A stretch of DNA of 64,000 bases, taken from the NCBI RefSeq assembly GCF_018614135.1, contig NZ_JAGGOW010000041.1, positions 1 through 64,000 on the forward strand, written 5' to 3'. Origin of the DNA: Streptomyces sp. ISL-66. GTDB taxonomy: Bacteria > Actinomycetota > Actinomycetes > Streptomycetales > Streptomycetaceae. Below, piece after piece: positions 23,979 to 30,022 of this stretch (positions are counted from its first letter, which is position 1; each line of letters begins with the position of its first letter). The position numbers and the translations under genes were made by a program. The notes beneath the pieces were generated by a model. It saw only the letters and a list, made by a program, of their open reading frames with translations, had not been told where the DNA came from and did no database searches.

Positions 23979-25538
23979 TCAGGCCGCCGCGTTGAAGCCG
24001 GACTGCCGCACGCTGACGCGCCGGGCGGCCGAGGCGGGGCTGCGCCGGCCGCGAGAGGCCGCGCTGCGCTTGGGCCGCTCGCTCACCGGTGCGGTGATGA
24101 CGACGGGGACGCCGGAGGGAGCCTGGGCTCCGGTGATCCGGTTGAGCGCCTCGTCGCCGGCCCGCACCTGGGTGGTCTCGGGCACGATGCCCGCGGCCGC
24201 CATGAGGCGGGTCATCTCGCGGCGCTGGTTGGGCGTGACCAGGGTGACGACCCTGCCGGACTCGCCGGCGCGGGCCGTACGGCCACCGCGGTGCAGGTAG
24301 TCCTTGTGGTCGGTCGGCGGGTCGACGTTGACGACGAGGTCGAGGTTGTCGACGTGGATGCCGCGTGCGGCGACGTTCGTGGCCACGAGCACGGTCACGT
24401 GCCCGGTCTTGAACTGGGCCAGCGTCCGGGTGCGCTGCGGCTGGGACTTCCCGCCGTGCAGCGCGGCGGCGCGGACTCCGCTGTTCAGCAGGTCCTGCGT
24501 CAGCCGGTCGACGGCGTGCTTGGTGTCCAGGAACATCATCACCCGGCCCTCGCGCGCCGCGATCTCCGTCGTCGTGCGGTGCTTGTCGGCGCCGTGGACG
24601 TGCAGGACGTGGTGCTCCATCGTGGTGACCGCGCCCGCGGACGGGTCGACCGAGTGCACGACCGGGTCGGTCAGGTAGCGACGCACCAGCAGGTCGACGT
24701 TGCGGTCCAGGGTGGCGGAGAACAGCATCCGCTGGCCCTCGGGGCGCACCTGGTCCAGGAGGGCGGTGACCTGGGGCATGAAGCCCATGTCGGCCATCTG
24801 GTCGGCCTCGTCCAGGACGGTGATGCCGACCTGGTTCAGCCGGCAGTCACCACGGTCGATGAGGTCCTTGAGGCGGCCCGGCGTGGCAACGACGACTTCG
24901 GCGCCGCCGCGCAGCGCGCCGGCCTGCTTGCCGATGGACATGCCGCCGACGACGGTGGTCAGGCGCAGCTTCACGGAGCGGGCGTACGGGGTGAGCGCGT
25001 CGGTCACCTGCTGTGCCAGCTCGCGCGTCGGTACGAGGATCAGGGCCAGCGGCTGGCGGGGCTCCGCGCGCTGTCCGGCGGTACGGGCCAGCAGGGCCAG
25101 GCCGAAGGCCAGGGTCTTGCCGGAACCGGTGCGCCCACGGCCGAGCGCGTCGCGGCCCGCCAGGGTGTTGGGCAGCGTGGCGCCCTGGATCGGGAAGGGG
25201 ACGGTCACGCCCTGCGCGGTCAGCGCCGCGAGCAGCTGCTCGGGCATGTCGAGGTCGGCGAACGCCTCGACGGCCGGCAGCGCGGGAGTGATCGTCTTCG
25301 GCAGGGCGAACTCGCCCTGGATCGCTGCGGGCCGACGGCCGTAGCCGCCACCCGAACGGCTGGGACCACCCGAGCGGCTGGGACCACCCGAGCGGCTGGG
25401 ACCGCCGGAACGGCTCTGGGCGGGCGCGCCGAAGCGGCCGCGGCCGGAACCGCCGCCGGAGCCGGAAGCGGAGCCGCCGAAGGCGGGGCCACCGGTGCGG
25501 CTTCGGGGAGAGCGGTCGTTCCTACGTGTGGGGTTCAT
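23979..25538 (-). CDS. DEAD-box RNA helicase
   Basis: The 519-residue product has every DEAD-box motif: Q motif (PFPIQGATLP), I (GRTGSGKT), Ia (PTRELAQQ), II (LDEADQM), III (SAT), V (ATNVAARGIHVD) and VI (HRGGRTARAG). The N-terminal ~75 residues are Gly/Ser/Arg-rich, with four SRSGGP-type units from an 18-bp tandem repeat near 25360-25420. A basic C-terminal tail follows. Such helicases unwind structured RNA, often in cold adaptation or ribosome assembly. The Shine-Dalgarno ggaagg lies partly in the 3' arm of a perfect 12-bp hairpin at 25547-25573, so translation may be structure-controlled. It lies beside cspA-type and SCO5918-like genes. Confidence 0.95.
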   Translation of the reverse strand: MNPTRRNDRSPRSRTGGPAFGGSASGSGGGSGRGRFGAPAQSRSGGPSRSGGPSRSGGPSRSGGGYGRRPAAIQGEFALPKTITPALPAVEAFADLDMPEQLLAALTAQGVTVPFPIQGATLPNTLAGRDALGRGRTGSGKTLAFGLALLARTAGQRAEPRQPLALILVPTRELAQQVTDALTPYARSVKLRLTTVVGGMSIGKQAGALRGGAEVVVATPGRLKDLIDRGDCRLNQVGITVLDEADQMADMGFMPQVTALLDQVRPEGQRMLFSATLDRNVDLLVRRYLTDPVVHSVDPSAGAVTTMEHHVLHVHGADKHRTTTEIAAREGRVMMFLDTKHAVDRLTQDLLNSGVRAAALHGGKSQPQRTRTLAQFKTGHVTVLVATNVAARGIHVDNLDLVVNVDPPTDHKDYLHRGGRTARAGESGRVVTLVTPNQRREMTRLMAAAGIVPETTQVRAGDEALNRITGAQAPSGVPVVITAPVSERPKRSAASRGRRSPASAARRVSVRQSGFNAAA

Positions 25539-25546
25539 TCAGAACC

Positions 25547-25573
25547 TTCCTTGATACGGCTCGTATCAAGGAA
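25547..25573 (-). promoter_or_regulatory. Leader hairpin that sequesters the helicase Shine-Dalgarno
   Basis: On the minus strand ttccttgatacg (25573-25562) pairs exactly with cgtatcaaggaa (25558-25547) around a 3-base loop. The 3' arm supplies most of the helicase ribosome-binding site (ggaagg), and the ATG is 9 bases further on. The structure would hide the site until melted or unwound. It also stands out as AT-rich in a very GC-rich genome. Confidence 0.7.
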
Positions 25574-25803
25574 TTCCCGCAGCAGAGAAGCCGCGCGGGT
25601 AATCACGAGAACGGGCCGAATAGAATGCGAAAGTGAATCCAGCCCGCGGAAACCCGGTCGGGGCGCAGGCGGCAAAATCAGTGACGTCCTTCGGATGTGG
25701 AATCCGGGACGTGGGCGGGGGAGGCTACGAAGAGCCCTGCGTCCCCGGGGTGAGCTTCGCGGGCGACGGTCGTCGCACAGGCGAAGCCAGTATGAAAAAT
25801 GCC

Positions 25804-25847
25804 CGTAGCTGGGGCCCCCACCCCGAGGGATGCGGGCCCCAGCTACG
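25804..25847. terminator. Terminator of the cold-shock gene, 14-bp perfect stem
   Basis: cgtagctggggccc (25804-25817) and its exact complement (25834-25847) lie 17 bp after the csp stop on the minus strand. They isolate csp from the helicase unit, so the adjacent genes are separate transcripts. The 230 bp from here to the helicase hairpin hold only its presumed promoter. Confidence 0.88.
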
Positions 25848-25863
25848 AAGTCACGCGTCAGCG

Positions 25864-26067
25864 TCAGGCCGGAACGATGTTCTCGGCCGTCGGGCCCTTC
25901 TGGCCCTGCGCGATGTCGAAGGTGACCTTCTGGCCTTCCTGCAGCTCGCGGAAGCCCTGGGCGGCGATGTTCGAGAAGTGGGCGAACACGTCAGCGCCGC
26001 CACCATCCTGCTCGATGAAGCCGAAACCCTTGGCGGCGTTGAACCACTTCACGGTGCCAGATGCCAT
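25864..26067 (-). CDS. Cold-shock protein, CspA family
   Basis: The 67-residue product [20 protein letters not shown] carries RNP1 (KGFGFIEQ) and RNP2 (VFAHFSNI), and ends [24 protein letters not shown]. This is the single OB-fold that binds single-stranded RNA and DNA and acts as an RNA chaperone. A strong aaaggag site lies 6-7 nt before the ATG. The leader is long: a candidate -10 (TACTGT, 26241-26236) predicts about 160 nt of untranslated RNA containing the hairpin at 26163-26201, as usual for cold-regulated csp genes. The helicase two genes on would cooperate in RNA remodelling. Confidence 0.95.
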   Translation of the reverse strand: MASGTVKWFNAAKGFGFIEQDGGGADVFAHFSNIAAQGFRELQEGQKVTFDIAQGQKGPTAENIVPA

Positions 26068-26162
26068 GTTTTATCTCCTTTGGGGCAGTACACCGACGTC
26101 CGCACTGTACGAATGCCGGGTCGCCGCGATGATGCCCCGCCCGGAAATGACCGGAAATACAA

Positions 26163-26201
26163 AAGTGCTTTCACCGGCCGCAAAGACTGGTGAAGGCACT
26201 T
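26163..26201 (-). promoter_or_regulatory. Hairpin plus U-rich tract in the csp leader (attenuator or upstream terminator)
   Basis: On the minus strand aagtgccttcacc (26201-26189) pairs with ggtgaaagcactt (26175-26163), with one C-A mismatch, and is followed by ttgtattt. That is the form of an intrinsic terminator. It lies about 100 nt upstream of the csp ATG, inside the probable leader, but could instead end the upstream MerR-like transcript (stop at 26370). The 302-bp gap between those genes holds nothing else. Confidence 0.55.
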
Positions 26202-26369
26202 GAAGTTTTGGGAACCACAACTGCAACTGAGATCGACAGTAGCACGCCGAGGGGGGCCGCGTCCGATGGATAATTCCACTCTCTTTGACACGGTAAGAAC
26301 CCTGACCGCGCGGCTCGCTAAACCCTCACTTCGCGGTCACAGATATTGATCCACCCGCAGCGCAGCTTT

Positions 26370-26741
26370 TCAGGCATCGGACGGACCGGACGCTTCGGCG
26401 TCTCCGGTCTCGCCGGTCTCTCCGGCGCCTTCCGCGGCCCGGCGGTATTCGGCGTTGAGGCGCTGGGCCTCTTCGAGCTGGTCCTCGAGGATGATGATGC
26501 GGCAGGCGGCCTCGACGGGCGTGCCCTGGTCCACGAGCTCCCGCGCCCGGGCGGCGATCCGCAGCTGGTAGCGCGAGTAGCGGCGGTGGCCGCCCTCGGA
26601 GCGCAGCGGGGTGATGAGGCGGGCTTCACCGATGGCGCGCAGGAAACCCTGCGTGGTGCCGAGCATCTCGGCGGCCCGGCCCATGGTGTAGGCGGGGTAG
26701 TCGTCGTCATCGAGACGGCCGAACGAGTCGTCTGCTGTCAT
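26370..26741 (-). CDS. MerR-type helix-turn-helix protein
   Basis: From the ATG at 26741 the product has 123 residues: an acidic N-terminus (MTADDSFGRLDDDDYP), a MerR-like winged helix (AYTMGRAAEMLGTTQGFLRA, then GEARLITPLRSEGGHRRYSR), a helix and an Ala/Glu tail. The RRYS element is the MerR wing. No effector domain follows, so it resembles BldC-like or small MerR regulators common in Streptomyces. A tacggagaccgta inverted repeat spans the start region and may be an operator. It is transcribed towards csp, with a terminator-like hairpin between. The targets are not evident. Confidence 0.72.
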   Translation of the reverse strand: MTADDSFGRLDDDDYPAYTMGRAAEMLGTTQGFLRAIGEARLITPLRSEGGHRRYSRYQLRIAARARELVDQGTPVEAACRIIILEDQLEEAQRLNAEYRRAAEGAGETGETGDAEASGPSDA

Positions 26742-26895
26742 TACGGAGACCGTACCACCACAGGCGAATGTCTCCTTTGGCCGCCATAGATTTACACGGG
26801 CCCCCAAGTGAGGCAATCATCGGGTGGGCCCCGTCTCGGACTCGTGTGTCCGTTTCCGCGTGCGTGACCGCCTCCGTGACCGCGTCCGTGACCAT

Positions 26896-27690
26896 TCAGC
26901 GCGGAGACAGTGCGAAGAGCCGTCCGTAACCCGTGATGTCCCCCGTGTGCGCACCGGCCGCGTGCAGGGCCGACCACAGCAGCACCTGGTTCGCGGTGAA
27001 CACGGGCCGGCCGAGCGTGGCCTCGAGGGCCTCGATCACGCCGACCGCGCGCAGGCCGTTGCCGCCGATGACGACGGCTTCGGCCTCGTCGGGTACGTGA
27101 CCGGCAACCCAGTCGTGCAGGTCACCCGGGCGGATCAGGGTCTGGTCGCTGGACAGGGCGCAGGGCGCCGCGAACCGTACGTCGAAACCAGCGGCCTCGT
27201 AGTACGCCCGGCCGAGGTCGTTCAGAGCCGTGCCGAACCAGGGCGGATCGATCAGGCAGACGGCGGCGACGTCGGCCGCGCGCAGGGCGTCGACGGTCGC
27301 GGCGCCGGTGGCCACCACCGGGAGCCCGTTCGCGCGGGCGCTCAGGCGGGCGATCATCTCCGCCTCGCCCTGCGCGCCGATCACGTACGCGGAGCTCGTG
27401 AACGCGTACGCGAGGGCCGCCAGGGGTGCGTTGGCCAACCGTGCCGCCGCCTCGTCCACATGGGGCGGCGCGGCGAAGTCCCGTACCGGCGCGAGGGGGA
27501 TCGTCCGATCCATCACGCCGCCCGGCCGCATGGCGCGGAACGGCACGCGCGCGGCGTGCAGGCCGACATCGGCCGGTGCCATCGCGCGCAGTTCGGACTC
27601 CGGTCCCACGTCCCCTTCCGGGACGAGCACGCCGAGCCGGACCCGTACGTCCCAGCCGTCGGGCCGCCACCCCACCGCGGGGTCGTTCAT
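26896..27690 (-). CDS. Asp/Glu racemase-superfamily protein (maleate isomerase-like) lacking both catalytic Cys
   Basis: The 264-residue product from ATG 27690 has the fold of maleate cis-trans isomerases and arylmalonate decarboxylases. Features are RLGVLVPEGDVGPESELRAM near the N-terminus, LAYAFTSSAYVIG, VVATGAATVDALRAADV, and VVIGGNGLRAVGVIEALEA with GRPVFTANQVLLW near the end. In active enzymes one Cys sits in the 'A-x-x-C-T-S' loop and a second in the 'S-C-T-N-L' loop. Here these read AFTSSA and GGNGLR, with Phe or Ser and Gly/Asn instead. Two-cysteine racemisation therefore seems impossible and the true activity is open. No pathway partners adjoin. Confidence 0.7.
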   Translation of the reverse strand: MNDPAVGWRPDGWDVRVRLGVLVPEGDVGPESELRAMAPADVGLHAARVPFRAMRPGGVMDRTIPLAPVRDFAAPPHVDEAAARLANAPLAALAYAFTSSAYVIGAQGEAEMIARLSARANGLPVVATGAATVDALRAADVAAVCLIDPPWFGTALNDLGRAYYEAAGFDVRFAAPCALSSDQTLIRPGDLHDWVAGHVPDEAEAVVIGGNGLRAVGVIEALEATLGRPVFTANQVLLWSALHAAGAHTGDITGYGRLFALSPR

Positions 27691-27936
27691 CTGTAGTGCC
27701 TTACGCGTCACACCGGAACTATGCGCGCACCCGTACGCCGTAGCGCCGCACACCACTCCGTGCGGCGCCCCGTCCGGGGGACGCCGCCTTCGCCCGTCTG
27801 CCGTTCCGGTGGGCCGGCCATGGGGTGGCGGGAGCGGGAGCGCGAAGTCCGCGACGGGGTCGGCGGCCGTCACACGCGCCTCTTCGGACCCCGGGCGAGC
27901 CGGGTCGGCCCGGCCGGCGTCAGCCTCGCCGAGGCC

Positions 27937-28512
27937 TCACTGGCCCACCCTGCCGTCGATGCACTCGCGCAGCAGGTCGGCGTGGCCGCTGTGGCGGGCG
28001 TACTCGTCGATCCTGTGCACCATCAGCTCCCGTACCGCGATCGCGTCCTTCCCCAGACGCTCGCTCAGATCCGGGTGCCGGGCCAGTGCGGCATCGGTCG
28101 CGGCCTGCTCGCGCTCCAGATCCTCGAATGCGGCGTCGACCACCGCCTGTTCGGCGACCGCTCCGTGGAAGTCCGCGTCCTTGGCTCCGTACAGCTTCAG
28201 CAGCGGGTCGCCGTCGCTGATCCAGTTGCTCCAGTCCCGCTCCACCTCCGCGAGGTGCCGGACCAGTCCGAGGAGCGACATCGTCGACGGCGGAACCGAC
28301 CGCCGGGCCAGCTGCTCCGCGTCCAGACCCTCGCACTTCATCCGAAAGGTCAAGCGGTAGTCCCCCAAGAAGTCCTGCAGCGTCGCGAGCTCGCCCTCGA
28401 CCGGATTGGCCCCGTCCCTGTTGCGGGGGTCGACGTCCGGGTCGGCCCACATGTCGGGGTAGACGGTTGCCTGGCTCCATCGCACGGGTTGCTCGTCAGT
28501 CATGCGTTCCAT
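27937..28512 (-). CDS. DinB-family (DUF664) protein
   Basis: The 191-residue product (possible second start three codons in) is a four-helix DinB-like protein. Features are LATLQDFLGDYRLTFRMKCE, SLLGLVRHLAEVERDWSNWI, and a C-terminal AVRELMVHRIDEYARHSGHA. His residues in the LVRHLAEVE and YARHSGHAD helices are placed like the metal ligands of DinB/bacillithiol-transferase-like proteins. In actinomycetes related proteins use mycothiol as a thiol cofactor, but no substrate can be named. It is transcribed divergently from the flavodoxin-type oxidoreductase, about 170 bp away. Confidence 0.82.
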   Translation of the reverse strand: MERMTDEQPVRWSQATVYPDMWADPDVDPRNRDGANPVEGELATLQDFLGDYRLTFRMKCEGLDAEQLARRSVPPSTMSLLGLVRHLAEVERDWSNWISDGDPLLKLYGAKDADFHGAVAEQAVVDAAFEDLEREQAATDAALARHPDLSERLGKDAIAVRELMVHRIDEYARHSGHADLLRECIDGRVGQ

Positions 28513-28682
28513 GCTCGCCCGTCAAGGCCCTGCTCGCCAGTGGATTCGGAGTCGGGCCGACCGGTACGGGGCGCGGTCCACCGCCGGAATAACGGGCCGG
28601 GGGGCGGCAGTTGGAGGCGGGGAAAGCCACCTCACACCGGGGCACAGTAGGTCCCGCCCCGAACCGATTCTGGAGCACGCCC

Positions 28683-29270
28683 ATGGCCGCCCGTTCGTTC
28701 CTGTTCCTCCTCGGCAGCGCCCGTTCGCAGGGCAACACCGAACTCCTGGCACGTGCCGCGGCGGAACAGCTGCCAGGCGACACCGAACAGCGGTGGCTGG
28801 ACCTGGCGCAGCTCCGTCTGCCCGACTATCACGACGGGCGCCACGCGGCGGGCCCGTGGCCGCAGGAGGAGGGTGACGAGGCACTGCTCCGGGACGCCAC
28901 CCTCGCCGCCACCGACATCGTGATCGCCTCGCCGCTGTACTGGTACTCCGTGTCGTCCTACGCCAAGCGCTACCTCGACTACTGGTCGAAGTGGCTGGCC
29001 ACCCCCGACCCCGGCTTCAAGGCGAAGATGGCCGGCCGCACGCTGTGGGGCGTGACGGCCATGGCACACCGCGAGGAGGTCGTCGCCGAGCCCCTGGTCC
29101 TCACCCTGCACCACACCGCGGCCTACATGGGCATGCGGTTCGGCGGCGTCCTGCTCGGCAACGGATCCCGGCCCGGCCAGATACTCGCCGACGAACAGGC
29201 GGCCACCCGGGCCAAGACGTTCTTCGCCCGGGAAGCACCCCTCGCCCGGTTCCCTTACGACGAGCAGTGA
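28683..29270 (+). CDS. Flavodoxin-fold NAD(P)H oxidoreductase
   Basis: The ATG at 28683 begins MAARSFLFLLGSARSQGNTE. The phosphate-binding loop GSARSQGNTELLARAAAE is the FMN-binding element of NADPH-dependent FMN reductases and NQO-like enzymes. IVIASPLYWYSVSSYAKRYL (about residues 79-98) is the conserved flavin-ring segment. The 195 residues make one complete domain. Such enzymes reduce quinones, azo compounds or free FMN with NAD(P)H. The opening further upstream (28611) is low-complexity and was not used. The VOC gene follows 107 bp later under its own probable control. Confidence 0.82.
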   Translation: MAARSFLFLLGSARSQGNTELLARAAAEQLPGDTEQRWLDLAQLRLPDYHDGRHAAGPWPQEEGDEALLRDATLAATDIVIASPLYWYSVSSYAKRYLDYWSKWLATPDPGFKAKMAGRTLWGVTAMAHREEVVAEPLVLTLHHTAAYMGMRFGGVLLGNGSRPGQILADEQAATRAKTFFAREAPLARFPYDEQ

Positions 29271-29304
29271 CCGACGGTCCGGGGGCCCGGCGCCGGAGTC
29301 AGTA

Positions 29305-29318
29305 GTTCGAATTTGAAC
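29305..29318. promoter_or_regulatory. Near-palindrome in the VOC-gene promoter region
   Basis: gttcgaatttgaac pairs at six of seven positions and is AT-rich against its surroundings, 60 bp before the VOC ATG. It could be a promoter-overlapping operator; no regulator is assigned. Confidence 0.4.
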
Positions 29319-29377
29319 GGTATCGTGGGGTCACACACCCCGAGCAGGCCACCGTTCGACGCAAGGAGCCCCGCCGC

Positions 29378-29878
29378 ATGTCCGTCCGCCGCCTGAACCA
29401 CGCCGTGCTCTGGATCCGGGAGATCGACCGGTCCGTCGAGTTCTACACCGACGTCTTCGGGTTCCAGGTCGACCACCTGATCCCCGGCCGCGCCGCCTTC
29501 CTCAGCGCCCCGGGCAGCCTCAACGACCACGACCTCGGCCTGTTCGCAATCGGAGCCGACGCGCCGGGCCCCGAGCAGGGCCGGGTCGGCCTGTACCACC
29601 TGGCCTGGGAGGTCGGCACGCTCGGTGAGCTGGCGGAGCTGGGGCGGAAGATCACCGAACGCGGCGCGATGGTCGGCGCGACGGACCACCTGGTCTCGAA
29701 GTCCTTCTACGCCAAGGACCCCGACGGCAACGAATTCGAGCTGATGTGGCGGGTCCCCCGTGAGGACTGGCCCGCCGCGGATTCGGACCTGCGCTCCGGC
29801 CCGCTCGACCTGCCCGCGGCGATCGCCCACTGGGGCACGGAGCTGGCGACGGGTTCGGCGGCGGGGTCCGCCAGCTGA
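29378..29878 (+). CDS. VOC-superfamily (glyoxalase/dioxygenase-like) protein
   Basis: The 166-residue product begins MSVRRLNHAVLWIREIDRSV. Two beta-alpha-beta-beta-beta units follow: the first with His8 and EFYTDVFGFQVDHLIPGRAA, the second with VGLYHLAWEVGTLGEL and KDPDGNEFELMWRV. His8, His in LYHLAWEV and Glu in NEFELMW match the usual metal triad of extradiol-dioxygenase-like VOC enzymes, so a metal-dependent reaction is likely. The substrate is unknown. A near-palindrome upstream suggests single-gene regulation. The next gene, the sigma/TnsA fusion, starts 145 bp downstream. Confidence 0.8.
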   Translation: MSVRRLNHAVLWIREIDRSVEFYTDVFGFQVDHLIPGRAAFLSAPGSLNDHDLGLFAIGADAPGPEQGRVGLYHLAWEVGTLGELAELGRKITERGAMVGATDHLVSKSFYAKDPDGNEFELMWRVPREDWPAADSDLRSGPLDLPAAIAHWGTELATGSAAGSAS

Positions 29879-30022
29879 GCCCGGGCTCCGCGAACACCGC
29901 CGCCGGCCGCCCGCGGCCTCCTCCTCGGCCAGGGCCTCCCGGCAAGGGGAGCCGTCCCTCGGTTTGGGTATTTTGGTAGGGGGCTCTACGCCCTCACCGG
30001 CCGTTTCCTGGGGGGGGATCGC

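Noticed and set aside
29305..29318. tRNA T-loop (gttcgaat)
   Set aside because: The string is part of a near-palindrome before the VOC gene, with no cloverleaf around it.
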